DNA of 64,000 nt, taken from positions 1 through 64,000 of the forward strand of contig DASZPM010000003.1 of NCBI GenBank assembly GCA_035550215.1. The letters run 5' to 3'. The translations under genes and the position numbers were made by a program. Source of the DNA: JABDFW01 sp035550215 (GTDB lineage: Bacteria > Bacteroidota > Bacteroidia > Chitinophagales > Chitinophagaceae). Shown here piece after piece: positions 33,249 through 41,913 of this stretch. A model generated the notes under the pieces. It made no database searches. It was not told the DNA's origin and saw only the letters and a program-made list of their open reading frames with translations. The stretch's first letter is position 1. Each line of letters opens with the position of its first letter.

Positions 33249-34673
33249 TTACTTTGGTTCTTCTTTTGGAGCCAGTTTCTCAATCGTTCTTTTTGCTGCG
33301 GCCAGCCTTACCTGTTTGTTCTTTTCTACTAATTTATGGGTCAGCCACTTTTCCAGCCTGTGGTGGAGGGGTACCAGTATAGCGGCGATGGTTACGAGCG
33401 CCAGCAGCATAATGGCCGGTGTATGGTTGGTTACACTCTCCAAAAAGGGGTGCAGCACCAAATTTAAAAACTCAAATACCAGCAGCAGGGCAATAATGCC
33501 AAAAAACTCTATTACCCTTGCATTGGTAATAAACCGCCGGCTAAGCAACAGGTACACAACCAGCAGCGTAATAATACCCAATGCCATAAGGGCATACTGA
33601 ATGTTTTCTTTACGCCGTTCATTGTCTTCCTGCTGTTTTGCCTGTTCCTCTATCCTTCTTAAGTGTTCATTAAACGCAAGGGCTTGTACTTTGTTAATAT
33701 TATCCTGGCTAAAAATAAAGCCATTCACTTTCGCTTCCATTCTTGCATAATAATATGCGCTGTCTATATTATGCATTGCCTCAAAAACCCGTCTCAACAG
33801 GCTGTCTGCGGCCAGTTTAATATTATTGTTATTTTCTGCCAAACCCATGGCTAACAAACTCCTGCTAAGCGTAAGCGCTTCAGGAAGCTTTTTCTGCGAC
33901 AGCAAAAACGCTGCGTAGTTTGTGTAGAGCGGCAGTTTTGATGAATTGATTTTAATAGAATCATTAAGGGCGTTAGCTTTTTTAAAATAAATCTCTGCCA
34001 TTTCTGCATCACCCTCCTGTGTGTACGCGGTTGCACTTAAATACAGTGCACCATAGGTAAAAGCCGTTGACTTTAATAAATGGCTTGTTTCCAGCGTGGC
34101 CTGGGCGTAATGCAATGCCGAATCCGGCTGGTGCACCAGCAGGTAGTATTGCGCCATGTTACGCTGGTATTGTACCACCATGTAATTATACATGGGCGAT
34201 GACGTCGCCGGTAAATTGCTGCCACCCTTTTTTACATTTTCAACAGCCTTGCTGTTATCCTGCAGGGTAAAATAAATGAGCGCGATATCAAAGTATAAAG
34301 AGCTTACACGTCTTTTATCTTTTGCATTTTCAGCCAGGGGTATTGCCTTAAAGTAATATTCCAGTGCAGCCGTGTTATCCCCTTTTTCAAAAGCCAGGTA
34401 CGACCCTATCCAGTTGTAGCTTATAGCCAGCAGTGAGTCATTTTTTTCTTCCCGCGCTATTTGCAGCAGGGTGATAACGCTCGTTGAGTCAATAGCTCCG
34501 CCACTGACTAAAAAATTCCTTTCTGATATTTTAATAATGCTGTCAAACTTGCCGAGCGGGTTAGCATACGTGTTTTTTAAAGTACCTGCATTATCATTCC
34601 CATCACTTTGGGCAAAAGCTGTAAACATTAAAACCAGGTAACCTGTAACAGTAATTATTCTTTTAAATACCAT
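33249..34673 (-). CDS. Secreted/membrane TPR protein, sensor-like
   Basis: Starting at MVFKRIITVTGYLVLMFT (34673) this is a 474-residue protein with a signal peptide ending near TAFAQ. A periplasmic array of TPR-like repeats runs from about 60 to 300 (for example YFDIALIYFTLQDNSKAVENV). A short coiled-coil (LRRIEEQAKQQEDNERRKE) leads to three membrane helices (about 330-425) and a basic cytoplasmic tail. The layout resembles TPR sensor kinases and TPR-LuxR regulators of Bacteroidota, but no kinase or DNA-binding domain follows. It may signal through a partner, or be a truncated relative. Confidence 0.8.
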   Translation of the reverse strand: MVFKRIITVTGYLVLMFTAFAQSDGNDNAGTLKNTYANPLGKFDSIIKISERNFLVSGGAIDSTSVITLLQIAREEKNDSLLAISYNWIGSYLAFEKGDNTAALEYYFKAIPLAENAKDKRRVSSLYFDIALIYFTLQDNSKAVENVKKGGSNLPATSSPMYNYMVVQYQRNMAQYYLLVHQPDSALHYAQATLETSHLLKSTAFTYGALYLSATAYTQEGDAEMAEIYFKKANALNDSIKINSSKLPLYTNYAAFLLSQKKLPEALTLSRSLLAMGLAENNNNIKLAADSLLRRVFEAMHNIDSAYYYARMEAKVNGFIFSQDNINKVQALAFNEHLRRIEEQAKQQEDNERRKENIQYALMALGIITLLVVYLLLSRRFITNARVIEFFGIIALLLVFEFLNLVLHPFLESVTNHTPAIMLLALVTIAAILVPLHHRLEKWLTHKLVEKNKQVRLAAAKRTIEKLAPKEEPK

Positions 34674-34794
34674 GCAGAAAGTAGTATGTTGAATGCATAG
34701 CAATATACATTAATAGTATTGTATAATCAGCGCTCAATAATTTACAATGACTTCAACAAAAAACTAACACCTGTTAACATGCTGCATAAATGCT

Positions 34795-34802
34795 TATTTT
34801 TG
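34795..34802 (+). promoter_or_regulatory. -7 box for icmF
   Basis: TATTTTTG matches TAnnTTTG and ends 10 nt before the first ATG of icmF. The transcript would have a very short 5' leader; if translation starts at the second ATG (34822) the leader is 9 nt longer. Confidence 0.45.
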
Positions 34803-34812
34803 CGCTTCTTAT

Positions 34813-37800
34813 ATGCCTGCTATGCCTTATACTGCCGCCAACAAAGTACGTATTATTACCGCTGCCAGCTTATTTGACGGCCATGATGCCGCTATAAACA
34901 TTATGCGCCGCATATTGCAGGGCAAAGGCGCTGAAATTATTCATCTTGGCCATAACCGCAGCGTATATGAAATTGTGGAGGCGGCCATTGAAGAAGACGC
35001 ACAAGCTATTGCCGTTACAAGCTACCAGGGCGGCCATGTAGAGTTTTTTAAATACATGAAAGACCTGCTGGACGAATGTGGCTGCGGCCATATTAAAATT
35101 TTTGGCGGCGGCGGCGGCACCATACTCCCCCGCGAGATTGAGGAATTACACCGGTATGGTATCACCCGTATTTACAGTCCTGATGATGGCAGAAAAATGG
35201 GGCTGGAAGGGATGATTGATGAGGTGATAAGTCTCTCTAAAACCCTCACAGGTAGAAAGGAGACCATGGATTCAGGCATCAGAAGCAATAGCGATATTAG
35301 CATTCTTGGTAAAACAAAGGATATTAAGAAAATTGCAAGGGCTATTACGAAAGCAGAATTGGGTTGCAAACCCTCACCTGCACCAGTTTCACAGCTCACA
35401 AGCCCGGTCCTCGGCATTACCGGCACAGGAGGAGCGGGCAAATCGTCTGTAACCGATGAAATCGTTCGCCGCTATTTAGCAACTTATACCCATAAAACCG
35501 TAGCGGTAATTTCTGTTGACCCTTCCCGCAAAAAAACGGGCGGGGCATTGTTGGGTGACAGGATAAGGATGAACGCCATTTCCCATCCCAGGGCTTATAT
35601 GCGCTCTATGGCTACCCGTGCGGATGATGCGGCTTTAAGCGGCGCAGCACAGGATGCGATAGACATTTGCAAGGAAGCCGGCTTTGACCTGGTCATCCTA
35701 GAGAGCGCAGGAGTGGGCCAAAGTGATGCATCTATTATTGACCATTGTGATGTGAGCATGTACGTGATGACCCCCGAGTATGGCGCAGCATCCCAACTGG
35801 AAAAAATTAACATGCTGGACTATGCTGATATGGTTTGCATCAACAAATTTGATAAAGCAGGGGCGCTGGATGCTTTACAGGACGTTCGTAAACAATATAA
35901 GCGCAACCACAATCTTTGGTCGGCAGCTAATGACGAAATGCCGGTTATCGGCACCATTGCCGCCCAGTTTAATGATGAGGGAGTAAACCAACTTTTCAGG
36001 CTTGTTACCCAAAAACTCGGAATTACCCCCGGGACGGGAGATTTAGAGGGGACTTTGGGCGGGGCTTCTTCCTCCATCATCATTCCATCCAAACGTGTTC
36101 GTTACCTGTCCGAAATTTCAGAATCTAACCGGGCATACGATGCATGGGTAGCCCAGCAGTGCGCTACCGCTACAAAGCTGTACCAGTTAACCGGGGCAAG
36201 TAAAATATTAGGTGCGGCTTCATCTGCGGGGGTAAGTTTAGAGGAGGTTATTTCCTTAACTTCCCAATCCCTTCATCCCGAATGCAGGCAATTGATTGAT
36301 AACTGGCCTGCAATGCAAAAGAAATATGCCGCGGATTATTTTGAATATACGGTACGCGATAAAACTATTAAGCAGCCGCTCACAACAACTACCTTAAGCG
36401 GTACCCGCATACCCAAAGTGGTGGTGCCAAGATACAAGGACTGGGGCGATATTCTGCAATGGCAACTGCAGGAAAACCTGCCCGGCGAATTTCCCTATAC
36501 AGCGGGTGTTTTTGAACTAAAACGTTCCGGCGAAGACCCAACCCGTATGTTTGCCGGGGAAGGCGGCCCCGAACGTACCAACCACCGGTTTCATTACCTG
36601 TCAGCCGGCCAGCCGGCTAAGCGCCTAAGCACTGCCTTTGACAGTGTTACGCTGTATGGTGAAGACCCTGCGGTTCGCCCGGATATTTATGGCAAAGTGG
36701 GTAACAGCGGCGTGAGTATAGCAACGGTAGATGACGCTAAAAAACTGTACAGCGGCTTTGACCTTTGCGACCCGAAAACGTCTGTCAGCATGACGATTAA
36801 CGGCCCTGCTCCCATTATTCTTGCCTTTTTTATGAACGCTGCCATTGACCAGCTTTGTGAAAAGAAAATCAGCGAATTGGGTTTATGGAGTGAAGTCAAG
36901 AAAGTAAGCGACGAAAAATACGGCCACTTTTCAAAGCCAATATATTATAAACCCTACCAGCCCGGCCGGCACCCTGTCGAAGTGAACAAATCTTATTTAG
37001 AAGGGGATTTTGAGGCGGCTGTGCCCGGTCTCGCCCTTCTCGGGCTTTCCGGCGATGAGGTTTTGCCCGGCGAATTGTATAACCAGTTAAAAGCCGAAGC
37101 GTTATCACAAGTGCGGGGTACTGTACAGGCAGATATATTAAAAGAAGACCAGGCACAAAACACCTGCATCTTTTCCACCGAATTTGCCTTACGGCTTATG
37201 GGTGATGTGCAGGAATATTTTATACAGCAGAAAGTGCGCAATTTTTACAGCGTGTCTATCAGCGGCTACCACATAGCGGAAGCCGGCGCCAATCCCATTA
37301 CGCAACTGGCGTTTACCCTTGCCAACGGATTTACTTATGTTGAGTATTACCTGAGCCGCGGCATGCACATTGACGATTTCGCCCCCAACCTTTCATTCTT
37401 TTTCAGTAATGGCATGGATGCGGAATACAGCGTTATCGGACGTGTTGCCCGGCGAATATGGGCTAAGGCCATGAAATTAAAATACAAGGCGAATGACCGC
37501 AGCCAGAAACTGAAATATCATATCCAGACAAGCGGGCGCAGCCTGCATGCCCAGGAGATTGATTTTAATGACATCCGCACCACGCTGCAGGCGTTGTATG
37601 CCATTTACGATAACTGCAACAGCCTGCATACCAACGCATACGACGAGGCTATTACTACCCCGACAGAAGAGAGCGTACGGCGCGCTATGGCAATACAGCT
37701 TATTATTAACCGTGAACTGGGCAGTGCTAAAACGGAAAATTTTATACAGGGTTCTTTTATTATTGAAGAACTTACAGCCCTTGTTGAAGAGGCCGTGCTG

Positions 37801-38214
37801 AAAGAATTTGACCGTATTAATGAGCGTGGTGGCGTTCTTGGCGCAATGGAGCGTATGTACCAGCGAAACAAGATACAGGAAGAAAGCCTGGTATATGAAA
37901 GCCTTAAGCATACCGGCGAACTGCCCATTGTGGGTGTAAATACCTTTTTAAATAAGAAGGGTAGCCCTACGGTTTTGCCTGGTGAGGTTATCCGCAGTAC
38001 TACAGAAGAAAAAGACCAGCAAATTGCCAACCTGCACGCCTTTCACCAGCGCAACCAGGCTAAAGCCGGTGCGGCTCTTGAGCACTTGAAGAAAACAGCC
38101 ATCAGCAGCGGCAACCTGTTTGCCGAGTTGATGGAAACGGTTAAATATTGCAGCCTCGGTCAAATTACCCATGCTTTGTACGAGGTGGGCGGCCAGTACC
38201 GGCGCAATATGTAG
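34813..38214 (+). CDS. icmF: Fused acyl-CoA mutase with G-protein chaperone (IcmF type)
   Basis: This is a coenzyme B12-dependent carbon-skeleton mutase fused to its own GTPase chaperone (1133 residues, like IcmF). The domains run in order: a B12-binding domain (about 11-145) with SLFDGHDAAINIMRR (His24 the lower cobalt ligand); a MeaB-type GTPase (about 195-460) with the P-loop GTGGAGKSS (204-212) and NKFD; and the mutase barrel (about 555-1130), with RTNHRFHYLSAGQPAKRLS and STAFDSVTLYGEDP. IcmF interconverts isobutyryl-CoA and n-butyryl-CoA or similar branched acyl-CoAs, so a role in valine or fatty-acid catabolism is likely. Substrate preference cannot be fixed here. Convergent with a small gene 3 nt away. 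Confidence 0.93.
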   Translation: MPAMPYTAANKVRIITAASLFDGHDAAINIMRRILQGKGAEIIHLGHNRSVYEIVEAAIEEDAQAIAVTSYQGGHVEFFKYMKDLLDECGCGHIKIFGGGGGTILPREIEELHRYGITRIYSPDDGRKMGLEGMIDEVISLSKTLTGRKETMDSGIRSNSDISILGKTKDIKKIARAITKAELGCKPSPAPVSQLTSPVLGITGTGGAGKSSVTDEIVRRYLATYTHKTVAVISVDPSRKKTGGALLGDRIRMNAISHPRAYMRSMATRADDAALSGAAQDAIDICKEAGFDLVILESAGVGQSDASIIDHCDVSMYVMTPEYGAASQLEKINMLDYADMVCINKFDKAGALDALQDVRKQYKRNHNLWSAANDEMPVIGTIAAQFNDEGVNQLFRLVTQKLGITPGTGDLEGTLGGASSSIIIPSKRVRYLSEISESNRAYDAWVAQQCATATKLYQLTGASKILGAASSAGVSLEEVISLTSQSLHPECRQLIDNWPAMQKKYAADYFEYTVRDKTIKQPLTTTTLSGTRIPKVVVPRYKDWGDILQWQLQENLPGEFPYTAGVFELKRSGEDPTRMFAGEGGPERTNHRFHYLSAGQPAKRLSTAFDSVTLYGEDPAVRPDIYGKVGNSGVSIATVDDAKKLYSGFDLCDPKTSVSMTINGPAPIILAFFMNAAIDQLCEKKISELGLWSEVKKVSDEKYGHFSKPIYYKPYQPGRHPVEVNKSYLEGDFEAAVPGLALLGLSGDEVLPGELYNQLKAEALSQVRGTVQADILKEDQAQNTCIFSTEFALRLMGDVQEYFIQQKVRNFYSVSISGYHIAEAGANPITQLAFTLANGFTYVEYYLSRGMHIDDFAPNLSFFFSNGMDAEYSVIGRVARRIWAKAMKLKYKANDRSQKLKYHIQTSGRSLHAQEIDFNDIRTTLQALYAIYDNCNSLHTNAYDEAITTPTEESVRRAMAIQLIINRELGSAKTENFIQGSFIIEELTALVEEAVLKEFDRINERGGVLGAMERMYQRNKIQEESLVYESLKHTGELPIVGVNTFLNKKGSPTVLPGEVIRSTTEEKDQQIANLHAFHQRNQAKAGAALEHLKKTAISSGNLFAELMETVKYCSLGQITHALYEVGGQYRRNM

Positions 38215-38217
38215 TTA

Positions 38218-38412
38218 CTAAGTGGCTTTATCCCTGGTATTGCGCAGCAGGCCGATACCCGCTGAAAAGAATATCAATCCCAGTAATACAAATAGTATAA
38301 TAGATTTTACACTGTAATTACCCTGGCTGCTGCTCATAAATTCGTAGCCGGCTACAATTAACCCCCCCATTCCTAGAACGGTTAATATAATACCAAATAT
38401 GCGTTTTTCCAT
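38218..38412 (-). CDS. Small two-helix membrane protein
   Basis: This is a 64-residue protein from MEKRIFGIILTVLGMGGL; an in-frame Met three codons upstream is less likely. It has two membrane helices (about 4-24 and 36-54) and a short basic tail. Similar small inner-membrane proteins are common in this group and lack an assigned role. It ends 3 nt from the convergent icmF stop with no terminator between. Confidence 0.7.
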   Translation of the reverse strand: MEKRIFGIILTVLGMGGLIVAGYEFMSSSQGNYSVKSIILFVLLGLIFFSAGIGLLRNTRDKAT

Positions 38413-38434
38413 GGTTATCAATTTTGGCTTAACC

Positions 38435-38468
38435 CTTGCAAAGCCCGTGCCCTAACTTGCAAAGCCCG
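38435..38468. repeat. 13-bp direct repeat, 21-bp period
   Basis: CTTGCAAAGCCCG occurs at 38435-38447 and again at 38456-38468, exactly two helical turns apart. It lies upstream of the small membrane protein gene (minus strand) and about 190 bp before the TetR gene. A regulator site is possible, as is a chance local duplication. Confidence 0.5.
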
Positions 38469-38658
38469 GCTAATCTCTATCTAACGGGGTTTAGTCTACC
38501 CCTACCAGTGAAATTTTTTTCCTTTTTGCTGAAATCTCCTTCCCGTGAATACTTCAAAAAAGACTTAAATTGCCCCTTCCCGAAAAATATTTTAAAAAAA
38601 GTTCAAAAAATATTTGAAAAATTAACAGTGTTAAGTAATTTTACATCGTAATTAAAAT

Positions 38659-39282
38659 ATGGGCATAACAGAGAGAAAAGAAAAGCAGAAGCTGGAGATA
38701 AGGAAAATGATCCTTGATGCATCCATGAAACTCTTTATAGAGGAAGGGTACGACCATGTTACCATCCGCAAAATTGCTGATATTATAGAATACAGCCCTA
38801 CTACAGTGTACCTGTATTTTAAAGATAAGGATGAAATATTTTATCACCTGCATGAACAGGGCTTTGCCAGGCTTACCGAGTTAAACCAAAACCTGGCCGG
38901 TATTGAAAATCCCATGCTGCGGCTGTATAAAATGGGAGAAAATTACCTGGAGTTTGGGTTGAAAAACCCAGAGTATTATGACATTATGTTTATACAGCAT
39001 GGTCCTATGAAGGCCCTGATGGAGCGGGAGGAATGCGACTGGACTTATGGCGACACAGCCCTTAGTGTATTGAAAGCAACCATTGATGAAGCCATGCAAA
39101 AGGGCATGATGTATAAGGGGAATGTTGAAGCGGTTGCTATGGGGGTTTGGGGCCTGGTGCATGGCCTGGTATCATTGGCTATACGGGACAGGTTTGATAA
39201 GCTGGTGCCGGCTGAACAAATACCGGGGATGATAGAGCAGGCGCTTAACTGGCTGGTAAGTGCAGCCGGTAACCGCGTATAA
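38659..39282 (+). CDS. TetR/AcrR family transcriptional regulator
   Basis: This is a 207-residue one-component regulator. The N-terminal helix-turn-helix spans about residues 9-55 (MILDASMKLFIEEGYDHVTIRKIADIIEYSPTTVYLYFKDK region) and ends in the usual YxYFxDKDE pattern. The C-terminal helical ligand domain has AVAMGVWGLVHGLVSLAI. It is encoded 95 nt ahead of the TolC gene in the same direction, so it most likely represses its own operon, including the RND pump. No clear palindrome for it was found in the A+T-rich region 38500-38658. Confidence 0.9.
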   Translation: MGITERKEKQKLEIRKMILDASMKLFIEEGYDHVTIRKIADIIEYSPTTVYLYFKDKDEIFYHLHEQGFARLTELNQNLAGIENPMLRLYKMGENYLEFGLKNPEYYDIMFIQHGPMKALMEREECDWTYGDTALSVLKATIDEAMQKGMMYKGNVEAVAMGVWGLVHGLVSLAIRDRFDKLVPAEQIPGMIEQALNWLVSAAGNRV

Positions 39283-39377
39283 TTACTGAGGAGTGACAAT
39301 AAGAGGGGATAAAACCCTTTTTTTTTCATACAAACTTAACATTGTTAATATTTTTTACATTATAAATTAATTGAACA

Positions 39378-40718
39378 ATGAAAAACATGACTGCTATACT
39401 GGTATTTTGCTTCATTGTTTTTTACGGCCATTCACAAACAGTACTTGATAGTTACATAAAAGCCGGGCTTGACAGTAACCTGCTGCTCAAGCAAAAAACA
39501 TTTGACGTTACCAGGGCACAATTAGACCTGCAGCGGGCCAAAGCGTTATTTCTGCCGCAGGTAGATTTTGGCTCCCAGTACACCCTTGCAACCGGCGGCC
39601 GTACGCAGGATGTACCCATAGGCGACCTACTGAACAATGTGTACACCACGTTAAACCAGCTAACATCTTCCAGCAAATTTCCCCAGGTTGAAAACCAGGA
39701 AATTAAGTTCCTGCCCAACAACTTTCACGATACGAAGGTGGAAGTCGCTATGCCGCTATATAACCCTGAATTAAAACTTAACCGCAGCATAAAACAGGAA
39801 GTGATAACCGGCACGCAGGCTGAAATAAACGTTTATAAACGCGACCTTATTAAGAACATCAGGCAGGCATATTACCAATACCTGCAGGCAGGTAAAGCTG
39901 TTGATATTTACACAAATGCACTTGCAGTGGTAAACGAGAACCTGCGCGTAAGTGAGAAGCTGGTAAAAAACAACATGGCCACCCGTGATGTTGTGTTGAA
40001 AAACCAGGCACAGGTAAGCGCGGTACAAACATCATTAACTGAAGCGCAGGAAAACAAGAAAAATGCAGCCGCATATTTCAACTTTTTGCTTAACCGGGCA
40101 TTTGAAACACCCATCGCTGCTGACTCAACCATTTTTTCTTCGCCGCTTGAAAATGCTTTACCCGGTGATGCTTCAGCAAACAGGGAAGAGCTGCAACAGA
40201 TAACCAGCGGCGAAAAAGCCCTGCAAACAAGCCTGCGCCTTAGCCAAAGCTTTGCACTGCCCAGGCTGAATGCCTTTTACAACGTGGGTTTCCAGGGGTT
40301 TGGGTTTAATGTGTTTGACAAACAGTTTTACCAGCTTGGCGGCTTACAGTTAACCTGGAACATTTTTAAAGGCAACGACAACAAACTCAAGATAAAACAA
40401 ACACAGGCCGCCATTGACCAGATGCATACGCAATACGATGATGTACAAAAACAATTGCAGCTACAGGCAACTACCACCCGTAATTCCTATGCAGCAGCCA
40501 TTGAAGCATTACACAGCGCATACGATGAAGTACTGAGTACTAAAGAAGCCTACCGCCTCACCGATAAAAAATACCGGGAAGGCCAGGCCCTGCAAATTGA
40601 ATTGCTGGATGCGCGCACCCAAATGACGAATGCTGAAATAAAATATTCGCTGGCACAATTAAACGCATTAAATAAATCGGCCGAGCTTGAAAGGGCTACC
40701 GCTGCTTATCCATTATAA
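39378..40718 (+). CDS. TolC-family outer-membrane efflux protein
   Basis: This is the outer-membrane channel of a tripartite efflux system (446 residues). It has a signal peptide (about 1-19, cleavage near GHSQ) and two OEP repeats of long coiled-coil helices. Examples are AQLDLQRAKALFLPQVDFGSQYTLATGG at the start of the first and TWNIFKGNDNKLKIKQTQAAI in the second. It ends with the helix AQLNALNKSAELERATAAYPL. It is first of the three efflux genes, 22 nt before the adaptor gene. Confidence 0.92.
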   Translation: MKNMTAILVFCFIVFYGHSQTVLDSYIKAGLDSNLLLKQKTFDVTRAQLDLQRAKALFLPQVDFGSQYTLATGGRTQDVPIGDLLNNVYTTLNQLTSSSKFPQVENQEIKFLPNNFHDTKVEVAMPLYNPELKLNRSIKQEVITGTQAEINVYKRDLIKNIRQAYYQYLQAGKAVDIYTNALAVVNENLRVSEKLVKNNMATRDVVLKNQAQVSAVQTSLTEAQENKKNAAAYFNFLLNRAFETPIAADSTIFSSPLENALPGDASANREELQQITSGEKALQTSLRLSQSFALPRLNAFYNVGFQGFGFNVFDKQFYQLGGLQLTWNIFKGNDNKLKIKQTQAAIDQMHTQYDDVQKQLQLQATTTRNSYAAAIEALHSAYDEVLSTKEAYRLTDKKYREGQALQIELLDARTQMTNAEIKYSLAQLNALNKSAELERATAAYPL

Positions 40719-40740
40719 AATCAACCAAAAAATTTCTTAT

Positions 40741-41793
40741 ATGAAAAAGATGATGTACGTTATTGCATTTCTGCCGGTTTTGGCTGCGGTGCTGCAAGGC
40801 TGCGGCGCGAAAAAGCCCGCTGCGCCTACTACAGATGATGATGTGATAATTATAAAACAGCAGCCTGTATCAGCCGTTAATTATTCCCCCACGCTGGAGT
40901 ACTCAGGATTGATTGCCTCAACCACTGAAGCCAAGCTGGCTTTTAAAATTGGCGGTGTTATAGCAAAGGTTTATGTGAAGGAGGGTGACCGCGTAAGTAA
41001 AGGGCAGTTACTTGCTTCACTTAACATGACGGAGATTAACGCGCAGGTGCACCAGGCCAGCGAAGGCGTTGACAAAGCAAAGCGCGACGCAGGCAGGATA
41101 AAGAACCTGTATGATGATACTGTTGCCACCCTTGAGCAATACCAGAATGTGCAAACGCAGCTAAACGTTGCTAACGAAAGCCTGCGCATTGCACAATTTA
41201 ACCAGGAGTACGCCCAAATACGCGCTACCGAAGATGGCACGATTACCAAAAAGATGATGAACGAAGGCGAGGTTGCATCTGCAGGGATGCCGGTGCTGGT
41301 AATGAGCGGTAACAGCAACAGCGACTGGGTAGTGCGGTTTGGCGTACCTGATAAAGAATGGGCGATATTAAAAGCCGGCAACACAGCAGATGTTGAACTG
41401 GATGCGTACCCCGCTACCGCTTTTAAAGGGGTGATAACCAAAATTGCCCAGGCCGCGGACCCTGTAAGCGGTACATACGAGATTGAAGTAAAAGTACTGC
41501 CGGGTGATAAAAAATTTGCGCCGGGTTTATTTGCCACCATTCATTTAAGTACAACTTCGCCGGAAGAAGTTACTATGGTGCCTGTTGAAGCCATTACAGA
41601 AGGTGATGGTAAAAAGGGCTACGTGTATACGCTAAATGCGGATAAGAAAACCGTTACAAAACACCTGGTTAAGATTGCCTTTTTAGCCGATGACAAAGTA
41701 GCTATAAGCAACGGGCTTGACAGCATTAAACAGGTTATTACAGATGGTGTTAGTTACCTGTCAGAAAACGCTAAAGTAAAGCTTGGTGAATAA
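40741..41793 (+). CDS. RND efflux periplasmic adaptor lipoprotein
   Basis: This is the membrane fusion protein linking the RND pump to TolC. The start at 40741 gives a lipoprotein signal MKKMMYVIAFLPVLAAVLQG with lipobox LQGC (Cys21), 350 residues in all; the longer frame overlapping tolC lacks this. The barrel-sandwich and lipoyl halves are seen in AKLAFKIGGVIAKVYVKEGDRVSKGQLLA and later TEDGTITKKMMNEGEVASAGMPVL. Between them lies a coiled-coil hairpin (about 100-155). A beta-barrel domain (about 195-270) follows. Substrates of the pump are not predictable. Confidence 0.92.
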   Translation: MKKMMYVIAFLPVLAAVLQGCGAKKPAAPTTDDDVIIIKQQPVSAVNYSPTLEYSGLIASTTEAKLAFKIGGVIAKVYVKEGDRVSKGQLLASLNMTEINAQVHQASEGVDKAKRDAGRIKNLYDDTVATLEQYQNVQTQLNVANESLRIAQFNQEYAQIRATEDGTITKKMMNEGEVASAGMPVLVMSGNSNSDWVVRFGVPDKEWAILKAGNTADVELDAYPATAFKGVITKIAQAADPVSGTYEIEVKVLPGDKKFAPGLFATIHLSTTSPEEVTMVPVEAITEGDGKKGYVYTLNADKKTVTKHLVKIAFLADDKVAISNGLDSIKQVITDGVSYLSENAKVKLGE

Positions 41794-41913
41794 CCGTAAT
41801 GCACGCATGCAATAGCTGAACAGCATTACTACAGTACAAGAGTGTGACACAACACAGGATGAGTTGTGTTATACAGCCTGCTACATAAAAATTCAATTTC
41901 AAAACTTATTGTT

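Noticed and set aside
38500..38658. Palindromic operator for the TetR regulator
   Set aside because: The region is very A+T-rich and contains only short chance inverted repeats; none stands out.
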